Below are positions 13,000 through 23,700 of a DNA stretch of 64,000 nucleotides, piece after piece. The number at the start of each line of letters is the position of its first letter. The first letter of the stretch is position 1. This DNA comes from Rhododendron vialii. Lineage: Eukaryota; Streptophyta; Magnoliopsida; Ericales; Ericaceae. The stretch spans positions 7,902,501 through 7,966,500 of the forward strand of contig NC_080559.1 of assembly GCF_030253575.1 (NCBI RefSeq), read 5' to 3'. Made by a program: the position numbers and the translations under genes. The notes beneath the pieces were generated by a model. It was not told the origin of the DNA. It saw nothing but the letters and a program-made list of their open reading frames with translations, and searched no databases.

Positions 13000-13865
13000 C
13001 CCTTTTACGTCGGAGAACCAATCTCTCTCCTCTTTTCTATTCAACCCCTTTTCCCACCTTTGTAGGAGAAAGAAAAAAAAGGAGAATCGGAGAACCAGTC
13101 AAAACGAACCCAAAATTCCGTTACCAGTTGAAGGAAAAAGAGAGAAAAGGAGAGTCCACCGACTATTCCGGGAGGTATACATATAGCCTTCAAGCATATC
13201 AACAAAATCTCCCTCCCTCCCCCTCCTGATTTCACTCGCCGTGTCTTCTTTACATTGCCCCGCCACAAACTCATTCCCACCGCCCCCCACAATGGAAGAA
13301 ACCCCCTCTCTCTCCTCTTTCTCTCTCTTTCTCTAGCGCTCGGATTTTCCAGTTTTTCAGGGAAATCCGAGCAAGAGAAAGAGATCCTCGTACCCCTTCC
13401 GGTTGTCAGGATTTGAGGGGGTTGTCTCGAACTCGAGGCAAAGAAAGGAAGAAAAAGGTGAAGTTTGAAAATTTTCTCTTTCTCTAGTTTGGTTTGAGAA
13501 GAAAGAGACAGAAATTTAAGCTCTGTTTAAAACTTGTGGAAAGAAAAAAAAGGTTGAAAAAATTCAAAGAACAGCTTTTGCTAAAATTCGAGTAGTATCT
13601 TTAATTTTTCCTTTCTTTTTCCTTCTTTTCCACGAGCTTCAAACAAAGCATTACAATTATAGTGCTTGAGAATCGTAAAATTTTCTTCACGTTTTCGTTG
13701 TGCTTTCCTTCGTAATTATTCTCTCATTTTTCACGAGTTCCAAATAAGCCATATCGATATTCGAAATTCGATTTATGTTATGTTAGAAAAGTAAATTGTC
13801 AAGAACCTGATTCTCATTCAATTTCAAAACTTTCAGGGGTTCACTTTGTCAATTGAAACCGACCG

Positions 13866-14399
13866 ATGACACGTCAGATAGTCCTCCGTCACCCGTCGTC
13901 GATGACTAGGCGGCGGCCGCTGCTTTTGGCCTCCACCAAGTCGTCGTCGTCCTCGTCCTTATCAAAAACGTTTTCGTCGTCATCCACCGCCAATGGGAGG
14001 AGGAGCGTGGGGTTCGGAGAGGTGGCGGGCGGGACGGCGGCGGAGTGCGCGGCGGTGTGCTGCTGCTGCCCGTGCGCCCTCGTCGACTTCCTCGTGCTGA
14101 CCGTTTACAAGCTTCCGGCCGGGCTGTGCCGGAAGGCCCTGAAGCAGAAGCGCCGCAGCCGGCTGATGAAGAAGGGGCTGTTGCCGCAGCCGAGCAGCCG
14201 CCACTGCGGGTGCGGCTGCGACGACACGGAGCTCCAGATCCACCCTGTCGCAGCCATCAGCGAGTCGATGATGGCGGCCGACAAGGTCTTGGAGTCGGTG
14301 CAACCGGATGAAGATGTGATGCAGCTGGAGAAGGAAATGTGGGAGAGGTTTTACGGCGCAGGGTTCTGGAGGAGTCCCTCTCAAAAGAGTAACCTTTAA
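13866..14399 (+). CDS. Cysteine-rich plant protein of unknown function, intronless
   Basis: This 177-residue single-exon gene has high GC in coding compared with its AT-rich flanks. The N-terminal 50 residues are Ser/Arg-rich and low complexity, perhaps a targeting region. The core at about residues 59-102 reads AAECAAVCCCCPCALVDFL then a short hydrophobic segment and a basic RKALKQKRRSR stretch. The C terminus has an acidic helix and the motif MWERFYGAGFWRS. Plants have a small conserved family with this Cys cluster, basic tract and terminal WERFY..FWRS motif; I know no assigned function. The Cys cluster beside a hydrophobic segment would suit membrane association or acylation, which is inference. 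The start is the first ATG of the frame; a later ATG at residue 13 is possible. No frame break. Confidence 0.88.
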   Translation: MTRQIVLRHPSSMTRRRPLLLASTKSSSSSSLSKTFSSSSTANGRRSVGFGEVAGGTAAECAAVCCCCPCALVDFLVLTVYKLPAGLCRKALKQKRRSRLMKKGLLPQPSSRHCGCGCDDTELQIHPVAAISESMMAADKVLESVQPDEDVMQLEKEMWERFYGAGFWRSPSQKSNL

Positions 14400-15404
14400 A
14401 GCTGCATGTGTTTGGGTTGTGGTTTGTGGAGGAGCAATGATACGGACACGTCTGCGCACAGATCTAACATAGATGTGTTTCGAATTATTTGATGCACGTG
14501 GGTCATATACAGTAATCTTCGGAAGGTTTCGGATATATTTATGTTTGAATTTGCGCACAGATCTCTGTCTCCGTAGCATTTTTGTATGTAAAGTAATGAT
14601 GCTGAAAGGAAATAATTAAAAACAACCAAGTTAAGATTTTTTCTTTCTTTCATTACCCATTTCTTTCCTTTTCTCTTTGAGATTTTTTTTTTTGCTTTTC
14701 ATTTTTTGCGAGCTTATTGAAGATTTTGTACATGAATTGAGGTGTATGTATTGCAATCTTATGTTTGTGCTGTATATATATAAAAATCAAGAGACTTTTA
14801 TGGTTTAAGGATTGTTTGCACTTTTATCACTGTATCATGTTGATGGGGACATGAAGTTTTTCAATAAGAAATTTACAATAATTGAAAAATCTAGTTTTGG
14901 GGTTTTTTTTGGGACAAGTAAGATCATCCTAGTTATATTAATACGGAAGTAAAGTATACTAGATCTAAAACAATCAAACAAAATACTAGAAAAGTCGTGT
15001 GACACCAGACGCCAGAGTCGGACCCATCAATCACACTCGTGAAGGTGGATGGAATGGCCTGGCAAGACCGCAACCACCTTGAGAGTCTAAGAGCATATGT
15101 AATCTAATTTAATTTCCGAAAAAGTTCGGAGTACAATTTTTTCTACCAACAAAAACAAGTTGATCATATATTTAATGGGAAAAAAAACATAAGTATTATA
15201 CAGAAGGGGATCAATTCTCTCCCACTACTATATATTAACATAGGAAAAATAGTTTTTTCTTGATGTATAGGCCACATTCCACTAAAATTCTTATTTTATA
15301 AATACTTATTATTTTTCGATTTACGAAATAAGTCATTCTCTCACGATACACTCCTTAGAGGAACGGGATAAGAAGTCAAACGTAGGTGTGCAAACTATAT
15401 TTTA
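14400..15404. other. Intergenic region
   Basis: The first part should be the 3' UTR of the 13866 gene, with AATAAT-like signals near 14610. The rest is AT-rich and I see no gene in it. Confidence 0.5.
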
Positions 15405-16914
15405 GATGGTGTGCAATATTGGTCCCTTGACTAATTTAGCAAACATAATTCTTTCAGACAAAAAACACAAGTTCTCTGATTCGCTTTCAGTACCCTCTTG
15501 CTGCATGTCATTATTTACTGCATCCCAGTGGCCTTTGACACAAAATTTGTGGTTTTCATTTTCCTTTACCATGGAAAGATTTACAAATTAAAACCCATAA
15601 AACCGACGTAAAGATATGATTCGTATTGGTGTATTGGTTAATTTATCTGCAACTTCTGCCTGAAAGTCTTTATGGAACTCAATGCAGGATGTGTACATAG
15701 TCGGAGGAAACATCAACTCCAACAACAAAGAGAAAGGAAACGTTTTTGCTATTCCTTCGAACGAATATGCAGAATTCAATATGCTTCTTGATCCTTTGGC
15801 TGCAAAGACGTTATTCCATTCCGGGCTTAATGTTACCCTACTCCGGCTTGGAATTCAGCGTAAAGTTGGTGCATTTCCTAAAGATTTTAGAAAGGCTGCA
15901 TGTGACGAAGAGGACGCCAGAAGCATTTTCGCAAGGCGGTTGATATCAAGGCTGCACCGGTTGCAACTAGAGCATCATAGATATCAGCATATGGTATGGC
16001 ACGCAACTGTCGTTGTAAGGAATTTATGCTATTAGCTTGGCTAATCTCATAAACGAAAAGAAAAGAAAAAGCTTAGCTAATGAATCAGCAAATCGTTTTC
16101 TGTTTTTCATTTCATTTCCAGAGAAAACAAAAATCTTGCATTGGTATGTTTCCAGGCAATGTTTTTGATGAAAGAACCAACGTTTAGAATTACTCTTGGC
16201 CGCATAGAATTACTTCTGGGCACAAAGAATTACACTTGGCCGCGTAAAATTACTCCTGGCTCCAAAGAATTACACTTGGTCGTGTAGAATTATTCCTGGC
16301 CGTAAAGAATTACACTTGGCCGCAAAAAATTACACATGGCTGCGTAGAATTACTTTTGGCCGCGTAAAATTACTCCTGACAGCAAAGAATTACACTTGGC
16401 CGCAAAGAATTACACCTGGCCGCATAGAATTACTTCTGGCCGCGAAAAATTACTTCTGGCCTCGAAGAATTACTCACTTGCCTGTAGAATTACTCTTGGC
16501 CGCGAAGAATTACTCTTGGCCGCAAATAATTACACTTGGCTGCATAGAATTACTCCTGGCCTCGTAGAATTACTCCTGGCCGCAAAGAATTACACTTGGC
16601 CGCGAAAAATTACTTTTAGCCGCAAAGAATTACTCTTGGCCGCGAATATATAATTGGAAACACCAAAACTATGTTTTATGAATTCTGGAAAACTGAGTAC
16701 ACAAAGATGAAGAGACACGATAATTATGGGTGTTTTCGGACTTCTGATTATATAGAATTACAAAAATGCAAACGAAAGCAACACCATAACGGCATTTTGC
16801 AGAAGGTTTTAGTCTAGCCTTTGAAACCAAATCTCATTTTTCTGCAGGACACATTTCTGGGGGAAATTCTTGGTGCCATAACCTTGGGTGCCGATCATTC
16901 TAAAACCAAATTAT
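15405..16914 (+). pseudogene. Nucleoside hydrolase (inosine-uridine N-ribohydrolase) relic
   Basis: Three pieces of a plant NSH3/URH-type nucleoside hydrolase remain in order. About 15408-15480: IGPLTNLANIILSD. 15689-15991: DVYIVGGNIN, then NEYAEFNMLLDPLAAKT, ending HHRYQHM before a GT donor. 16848-16914: DTFLGEILGA after an AG acceptor, then a stop. The family cleaves the N-glycosidic bond of nucleosides. Lesions are visible: the first Asp-rich catalytic motif region and everything after GEILGA are missing, and within the middle piece homology moves between frames (KILERLHVTKRTPEA in one frame, FARRLISRLHRL in another), implying two compensating indels. The former intron carries a minisatellite. 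It is not expected to make an enzyme. Confidence 0.8.
16177..16650. repeat. 20-bp minisatellite, about 23-24 copies
   Basis: The sequence is a tandem array with a steady 20-bp period, consensus close to AGAATTACTCTTGGCCGCAA. Variants alternate ACACTTGG/ACTCCTGG/ACTTCTGG and CGCAA/CGCGT endings. No spacers separate the units. It lies between two exon relics of the nucleoside-hydrolase pseudogene. The open frames read across it are repeat artefacts. Confidence 0.93.
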
Positions 16915-17654
16915 AATCTGAATCTGAAAAGCTCTTTCAGAAATAATTTTCGAATTTTACATTCTTCAGTTTATATCCGATAATGCAGACGAAATCTAAT
17001 TCATACTCAACCCTCAAACACTTAAAATCTGAAAACACCATTATGCAAATGTGGCGGTTGAATATATTTGTGTAAATACTATGCCCTGTTTTCTCTCTCA
17101 ATGTTTCGATAGTCTAAATGTGTTAATTTCGTATTCATGACATTAACTATTTCAATTTTTTTTGATTATCTTATAGAATCATGGACGAGGCTTAAAAAAA
17201 GTCAATTACATTGCAAAATTTGTTAACTAGCTTGAACAATATTCCTTCGATTTCAGGGACTACGAGATAGACAATTTTCATCCTATCATGCTAAAGAAGA
17301 GTATATTTTTAAAAAGGCTGGCCTCAACATATTCTCCACTATTTCTTCCAAAAGGGTATTACTAAATTAGTATGCCGGTTTTATGGTGGCACATTTTTAC
17401 TACTATATGAGGTTTTGTACATGTATTGTTAATTAATAGATCAGTTAGTAGAGTTAACGTAATTTCTGAACACCCTATTACAATTTTTTGGAGCCGTCAT
17501 TGCATTGCAAATTACTTTTTATTTTTCAATCACCCAACAAAAGTGAATGATAATATTTTTATGATTTTATCACATAATTTGTCTTATATAAATGGTTGGA
17601 TGTACCACGTAGACAACGTAAGATAATAGTCCTAGAATGTTGATTGCTGGCTAA
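16915..17654. other. Intergenic AT-rich stretch
   Basis: No further nucleoside hydrolase exon and no other gene was recognised. The open frame at 17426-17626 has no recognisable domain. Confidence 0.5.
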
Positions 17655-17900
17655 GGCTACGTTCTTTTAAACTTATCTTAAAATAAGTTGGTTTGTTATT
17701 ATTTGAATTTTTTTCACATTTCTTAATTTTGTGCCAAACTTTTGTGAATTATTGATTCGTCTCGACGAAAAGAATTGATAAATTTTTTTTTTTATCCAAA
17801 TATTTTAAGAAATAACCACTTATTTCAAAACTAACAAATACAAAAAAATTCAACTAATGACAAACCAATTTATTTTAAGATAAGTTTAAAAGAACGCAGC
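17655..17900. mobile_element. Tourist-like MITE, 246 bp
   Basis: Long terminal inverted repeats: left GGCTACGTTCTTTTAAACTT, right reverse-complemented GCTGCGTTCTTTTAAACTT, continuing through ATCTTAAAATAAGTTGG. Flanks are TAA on the left and TTA on the right, compatible with a PIF/Harbinger (Tourist) target. No coding capacity. Confidence 0.75.
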
Positions 17901-18006
17901 TTAATTAGTCGTCAACAAAGCATGTAGGGCCAAAAGAACAAGTGGTGGCATATAAGCATGAGGTGGAGGTGACACATGTTCTAAGTTCCAACCCACGCTG
18001 CGGCCA

Positions 18007-18055
18007 CGTGTGTGTGTGTGTGTGTGTATGTATGTGTGTATATATATATATATAT
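18007..18055. repeat. (GT)n-(AT)n compound microsatellite
   Basis: A GT repeat passes into an AT repeat directly upstream of the tRNA gene. The AT part supplies TATA-like sequence about 28-45 bp before the tRNA. Confidence 0.9.
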
Positions 18056-18071
18056 GTTGTAAGTGGCCCTC

Positions 18072-18080
18072 GTAGCACAA
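18072..18080 (+). promoter_or_regulatory. CAA motif upstream of tRNA-Ser
   Basis: A CACAA sequence lies just before the mature tRNA start. Plant tRNA genes often carry CAA near the Pol III start and TATA-like DNA about 30 bp upstream; both are present. Confidence 0.5.
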
Positions 18081-18082
18081 AA

Positions 18083-18164
18083 GTGGTCGTGCCGGAGTGG
18101 TTATCGGGCATGACTAGAAATCATGTGGGCTCTGCCCGCGCAGGTTCGAATCCTGCCGACCACG
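18083..18164 (+). tRNA. tRNA-Ser (anticodon AGA)
   Basis: An 82-nt class II tRNA. The acceptor stem pairs GTGGTCG with CGACCAC and the discriminator base is G. The A-box region (TGCCGGAGTGG) and B box (GGTTCGAATCC) are intact. The anticodon loop CTAGAAA gives anticodon AGA, with no intron. The variable arm (GTGGGCTCTGCCCGC) is long, as in tRNA-Ser. From memory the usual plant tRNA-Ser(AGA) acceptor is GTGGACG/CGTCCAC, so this copy would have a compensated A-T to T-A change. It should decode serine UCU codons (and UCC after A34-to-inosine editing). Confidence 0.95.
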
Positions 18165-18169
18165 TTTTT
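18165..18169 (+). terminator. Pol III terminator of tRNA-Ser
   Basis: A run of five T follows the discriminator base directly, the standard RNA polymerase III stop signal. Confidence 0.85.
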
Positions 18170-18453
18170 CCCTACTTTTTATACAAATCCTCTCCGATCC
18201 AAGACAGTGCTGATCTGGGCCGTCATTTGTAGATTCAATGTTCATGTTTTAACATAAACTCGTCGTACACATTTTATCATAATTCTGCCGGCGTGGCTAT
18301 CCCAGCTGGCGCTTTTAGCTTCAAAATTGTGCTTTACTACTTTTCTACTACATAATTAATTGGAAGAATATGATCAGTTGGTATATATAGTGCACTATAC
18401 AACAGACTTTATATATATTTTAGATTTTATAATTTAGCTAATCATTTAAACTT

Positions 18454-18591
18454 GGAAAAATGACGGGCAATGACGTGTTTTGATAATTAATACCCGCCAA
18501 TGACATTTTCAACATTAACAAATGTTCTCAGCATGTCCTTGCGTGGGTATTAATTACTATATCAAAACACGACCTGAACCGTCATTTTCCC
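18454..18591. mobile_element. 138-bp MITE with 9-bp target duplication
   Basis: Ends are inverted (GGAAAAATGACGG left; GGGAAAATGACGG right, reverse-complemented), with inner CGTGTTTTGAT and TAATTAATACCC also paired. The 9-bp TTTAAACTT occurs directly on both sides (18445-18453 and 18592-18600). A 9-bp duplication suggests Mutator-type mobilisation. Confidence 0.85.
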
Positions 18592-18698
18592 TTTAAACTT
18601 CCTAATGGGTGTGAAGAAGTAAGGGTGTAAATTTGTTGCGACAGAAGACTTTTTAAGCTAATCAGGTTTTATTTTGTTACTATTAGTTTTAGGCAAAT

Positions 18699-19015
18699 GC
18701 TAACTAATGCCTCCGGGCACAAGTTAAGATGTAACAAAAATGGAATATGCATAAGTTAAGGTGAAATAAATATGGAAGGTGCACTAAATATGAAATATGC
18801 ACAAACGAACAAGGAAACAATTATCAGCGAGTAGCATTTTATGTCACAACTGATTTCTACGGAATATTTTTTATTCTTGTACATCAAATTAATGCCAATA
18901 CCATATTGGCCCGACTTAGACTTATATTCGGGGTTGATTTCGATCTCCACTTCATCTTCCCTTTTCCACTTTGTCTTCATGTTTCTTAACTTGTGCCCCG
19001 GAAATACTTGTTAGC
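18699..19015. mobile_element. 317-bp TIR element (GGGCACAAGTTAAG ends)
   Basis: Left end GCTAACTAATGCCTCC-GGGCACAAGTTAAG and the reverse-complemented right end GCTAACAAGTATTTCC-GGGGCACAAGTTAAG match. The interior is not coding. No clear target duplication. Confidence 0.65.
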
Positions 19016-19079
19016 AGAATTGTTAATTTTATAATCTTCGTATTTTTAATTTCTAAAACTAAAATACGCTTGTATTGGG

Positions 19080-19375
19080 CATCATTCAATAAATCGGGAT
19101 TTGGAGACGTTTTCAAGGCTGCAATGGTGCTTGGATCCTAGGCTATTATGGGAAACTATCAAGCAGGCAGCCCAAGCCTCGAATCGGAGCATCGGGCTAT
19201 ATATACATGGGTCTCACAATTATAATGGAGAAAGGAATCGCCAATGTCAAAATTGAAACGGACTCCCTCCTTGCTGTGAGACTTATCAATGGAGAGATAC
19301 TGCCATTGTTCACGATCATGCAGCACTAGTTGATGACTCAAAAAGCCTCATGATCGCTATTCAAAAAAAAGAAAA
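19080..19375 (+). pseudogene. RNase H-like fragment of a retroelement
   Basis: Translation gives GCNGAWILGYYGKL in one frame and, after a shift, MEKGIANVKIETDSLLAVRL in another. These resemble the plant RNase H-like (RVT_3) domain at the end of LINE polyproteins, where an ETDS/ESDS motif carries an active-site Asp. It is short, frameshifted and stopped. A duplicated AAAGCCTCATGATC word follows at 19343-19395. Confidence 0.5.
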
Positions 19376-19414
19376 AAGAAAATAAAGCCTCATGATCCGA
19401 ACATGGGCCACCAT

Positions 19415-19967
19415 CAGGGACGGATTAACACGAGGGCACGTGTCTCCATTCGAACGCGTGCTCTCATTTAAAATTAAAATAATTTTTTTAATAATTTTGT
19501 ATAAATTAGCATAATTATGAAAAATGTGCTAATATATAAACACACACTTGCATATATCTCGAAAATGTACATATAGAATTAGTTTTATTCCTGAATTTCA
19601 TCAAATGATGCATTTATACGTACTTGTTGCTTTACGAGCTGTTTGTGTATTTGGAGCTAATTCTTTCTTGATTCTCTTTATTTATAACTGTTTGAGAGAA
19701 ATATTTTAAAATAATGTTATAAACAAAATTAGCTCGATCATTCTAAAACTTGTCGATGTTCATTTAAAACATACTTTAAAAAATTTGTTTGAGATTTTGT
19801 GCTTATTTTAAACTAATTTAACTTAAAGTACGAGTTATAAATTTTTGTAGTTAATAATGCATGCCTTAATTTTGTACAATTTTACCGTGGTTGACTAAAA
19901 AAAATAAACTTTCGCTATTATAATTAAAAGGTGTCTCCATTAGGTTATATTCCTAGATCCGTCACTG
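19415..19967. mobile_element. hAT-like non-autonomous element
   Basis: Ends are CAGGGACGGATTAAC (left) and CAGTGACGGATCTAG (right, reverse-complemented). Flanking 8-mers GCCACCAT (19407-19414) and GCTACCAT (19968-19975) match at 7 of 8. Eight-base duplications and CAG-starting ends are typical of hAT elements. The interior is AT-rich and non-coding. Confidence 0.85.
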
Positions 19968-20053
19968 GCTACCATAATCTACATTCCCAGACTGGTCAAT
20001 CAGAGCGTAGACAACCTTGCCAAGCTTGGAGCTGAGCAAGAAGAAAGACTATT

Positions 20054-20250
20054 GGACTCCGTTCGTTTTTGGGATTTTAGATTTAGATTTGTAGGTAATG
20101 AGTGTAGAGAGAAATAGAGTGATGATTGAAAATAAGAATAATGATTGAAAAGTGATAAAAAGACTAATGATTGGAGATAAGGTAATGACTGAAGAGAAAA
20201 ATAGAATAATAATTAAAATTTAAAATTCAAAACCTTTAAACGAACGAGGT
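20054..20250. mobile_element. AT-rich MITE (GAGAAAAATAG family)
   Basis: Ends read GGACTCCGTTCGTTTTTGG and, reverse-complemented on the right, ACCTCGTTCGTTTAAAGG. The interior repeats words such as TAATGATTGAAAA and GAGAAAAATAGAATAATAATT. Related blocks occur near 31767-31978, 50003-50218 and 59340-59460. Confidence 0.5.
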
Positions 20251-20744
20251 TTTGGTGACCTAAGACATCCCCGTTGCCACAATGCCATTTATTCGAAAAG
20301 ACATATTGGGGGTTGGACACCTCCTGGACAAAGGATGCATTGCCTGTTGTATTTCCTTTGTGCTTGCTTCTACTAGTACTAGCTACACTATCTTAATGAA
20401 TTTTCGAAGTATCTAAAAAAAAGTAATTAATTTTGTCACTGTTCTTTTTTCACGAAACAAATTACCGAATAGACACACGAAGGGACATGTCGTTAGAGAA
20501 AAGAAAAATAGCATGTAACAGTTTAAACTTTAAAGTGGAAGAGTGTAAATTGGCCATAGTTTGAGGGGTTTAATACAATTTACCCAAAGAAATACTCCCA
20601 ATTGATCAAAAAAAGTAAACGGCCGTTGATCCCTCGATCAAATTTCTATAGGCTCTCCTAGTTACCAAGAAGATTCTAGCCGTGTAATCTCACCGCCGTC
20701 ACCTCAACCACAAACCACCACCTTTGGCGGCGGCGCTCCGATCA

Positions 20745-23700
20745 ATGGCTTCTACTCTAAGACTCTCGATCGCGGCCCTGTCGCTGTCCCTGTTGGCGCT
20801 CTTGGCGGAGCCGAGCAGCAACACGAACCCAGTCTACTCGCCGTGCTCGGACACGACGGTTCAGAAATCCGACGGGTTCAGCTTCGCGATCGCGTTCGCG
20901 ACCCGAACCGCCTTCTTCGTCAACACCACCGTCCAGCTCTCCCCCTGCGACAGGCGGCTCTCTCTCTCCTCGTCCAACGCCGAGATCGCTCTATTCCGCC
21001 CCAAGGTCGACGAGATCTCTCTCCTCACCATCAACACCAGCAACGGCTTCACTCCGGTATAACACTAATCTCACTCCCTCTCTCGCCATGTAAGTGAAAT
21101 CAATGTGTCTCTGTGTATTTACAGAGAACTTATTTATAGAGAACTGAAGTTGGATCTTCAGTAGTCATGTTTTAGGGTTTCGAAAGTAAGAGCAAGTCCG
21201 CCCCCTTGATGCCAAAAGGACATTGTGAAAGTCATTTTTCCCCCCGAGTACAGTAGATAGGAATTGTTTGCGCTAGATTATACTTACTGTCTGTCTGTGC
21301 AAACTGCCCCAATCTGGCTGGAAAACGCTATCTTTATTAGATCCGCGGTGCCTCCTAACTGCAAAGGAAGGGCTTATTGAAGGTGCATCAGGGATTGGAA
21401 CAGGAGGAATCGAGCAAGCCATTCCCGGCAGCAAGACCGGCATCATACGGCTCCTTCCCGGGCTTCTGTTGTCGGCCCTTGTCATTAGACCACTATCAAT
21501 GCATATATTTGAAGCCTGGACTCTCAAATCTTTTGCTTTTTGAGTGGTGGCGAACAATGCTGCTTTTGGTGCGGGAGATTCCTGCCCATAGGGCCCGGCC
21601 CGGTTCCCACCCGAAAGAACGGCTCGCTAGCTAGCCGAACTAGTTGGGGCCCGATCTGGACACATTATGAAAAGCATGCCTTTCGAACTGAACGCAACGC
21701 CCGTCTTTCAAATCAGAAGGAAAAATGGGCTTGTTGGGAAGAAAGATGGAGTGCGGCCTGTAGAGCACACGTAACGCACAGTCGGGTTGATCACGCAGCG
21801 GATCTCTCTCTCTTTCTACCCAAAATTAGCAATGTCACGGTGCCATTTTAGCACAATCGCTCATCTAGACCATTGAACTAAACCTATCTTGATCTCGTCA
21901 ACACCACCACCGGCTTCACTCTGGTGTAGTACTAATCCCACCTCTTACACTCCCTGTCTCTTCCTATGTGTAAATTACCAGTATAAACCCGTGCTATGCA
22001 CGGCAATTGAAAGGAAAAGACGAAATAACAAAGATTTTGATGATATGATGTGTTCTTACCGTAAGATATCTGAATCAAGATGGATAGGTAAATATATTTG
22101 ATTGCCCCCCTAACTATTAGTGTTTTTTTTCTCCAAATTCTAAGTTATTCTTATGGTTTGGACCAATTGGATTTTATAATAGTTAAAACAGAAATGTATC
22201 TAGACATATAGGTTAGGCCACATGTCGCAGAGCTTTTCACGAAAACAACCCTGTGATACTATATAGTCTAGATGTATGTATATGGGTGTATTTCCTGAGA
22301 ACTGATGTTGGATCTTCCTTGGTCAAGTTCTAGGGTTTTGAAAGTAGAATCTTTTGGGGAATGAAGTGAAAGAGTGAAGGGAAGTTTGTTTGTATTTCGT
22401 TGTTATTACTAATTTGCACTGAACATGCCTTAAGTAAATTATTCTTTTTCGAAACTGGACAGACCTTTACCAAAATCTAAACGATTGTTTCATTCATCAG
22501 TCACTTTTTGGGGTCAGGATCGATAAGTAGAAGTCATAAAATTTGTCACTTCTTCTGTTTCATTTCAATAGTGATTCACCCAACATAGAAAGCAACTAGA
22601 GCATAGCTAGTATCCGGCCTGAAGCTCTTGAACTAGAGGAGGCACCTTAGCTTGCTGAAACATAAATTTAGCTCTGATATGATTCTCGTTCCCAAGTTTA
22701 ATCGTTGAGGCCATGGTGCCTACAAGAGCAAGGATAGATAGACCATCATCGAATCATGGTTAAGAGGTCTTTGGTCAACCCTGTTAGCACGCCTCCACCT
22801 CCCAAAGTTAATCAGTCAAAAGGAAAGATAGTCATCAGATCTGCTTTAGCAAGGCTTTAAACGAATGCCTTGTTGAGCTTTGAAGTTATTATTGCTACTG
22901 TAACTGCGGCCACAGAAATAAGAAACTTCTGTTTGACTTCGGATTGTTTTTCAATAATTACTTTCTGGGCCGGAGTCTAGACGAGCAAGCAGAGCCCAGG
23001 AAACAGGGAAGCCCGACGTAGTGCAGTTGGGAATGACTGGTTGCAGCTTGGAAGGGATAAGAATTTTGTTAAGTTTTTGGTGCTATGGTTTTGATCATTG
23101 GAATGAATGATTGCTGAAACAGGAAAGGAAGAGAGAGGGTGACTTGAGGGCAAGAAAAGAGGTGTCCAGTGGCGGAGCTAGAATTTTGCCCCTAAGGGGG
23201 GCCAATCTAAGAGAAGTATTTTCATCGGAGGATGTACTCAATATATCGTGTAACTTTTGTAGTACAATACCATATCTGGCATGAGATTGTTTTGTTTTCT
23301 GTTGACAATCGCAATGCCCATGTGTGCTTATTTTCGTCCATGAAAGAAATTGAGATAATTTTACACAATAATATAAAATAACTTTAATTTATAACAAGAT
23401 TAATCAACATAATTTATATTTTGTAGAGATTTCTATACTATTACATAATTTATAATCATATTACACATAGTATTAGTTAAAAAATTAATTTTTTGGGGGC
23501 CCAGGTCTCTCCATAGCTGCGTCATTGGAGGTGTCTGTACAAATCTCCATGTATGTACACGTATATGTAAGTGATTATGTGTTATTTAGATACGGTTGAG
23601 GTGTGGAAATTGTTGTTTAGTAGGGATACAGAAAACTGAGCTGAGATCTTTACGGGGCCAGCTCTAGTATTTTGATAATTGGGATCTGTTTGGTTTTGTG

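Noticed and set aside
14045..14311. Alternative plus-strand frame inside the 13866 gene
   Set aside because: Shadow frame of the same GC-rich coding sequence, with no recognisable domain.
13980..14579. Long minus-strand open frame (199 aa) opposite the 13866 gene
   Set aside because: It is the antisense of a GC-rich coding region. The plus-strand protein has conserved family motifs; the minus frame has only Arg/Ala-rich low complexity.
16177..16650. Regular short repeats that could suggest a CRISPR array
   Set aside because: Units are contiguous with a 20-bp period and no unique spacers, in a plant genome. It is a minisatellite.
16316..16653. Two overlapping open frames rich in AAKNYTW-type words
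   Set aside because: They are translations of the 20-bp minisatellite; a 20-bp unit read in all three frames gives periodic nonsense.
20724..20744. N-terminal extension of the Expp1-like protein from an upstream TTG
   Set aside because: The codon is TTG, not ATG. The ATG at 20745 begins a normal signal peptide.
21980..22285. Helitron, based on the CCCGTGCTATGCACGG motif
   Set aside because: Only one palindromic motif is visible. No 3' CTRR hairpin end was identified, so the class is not called.
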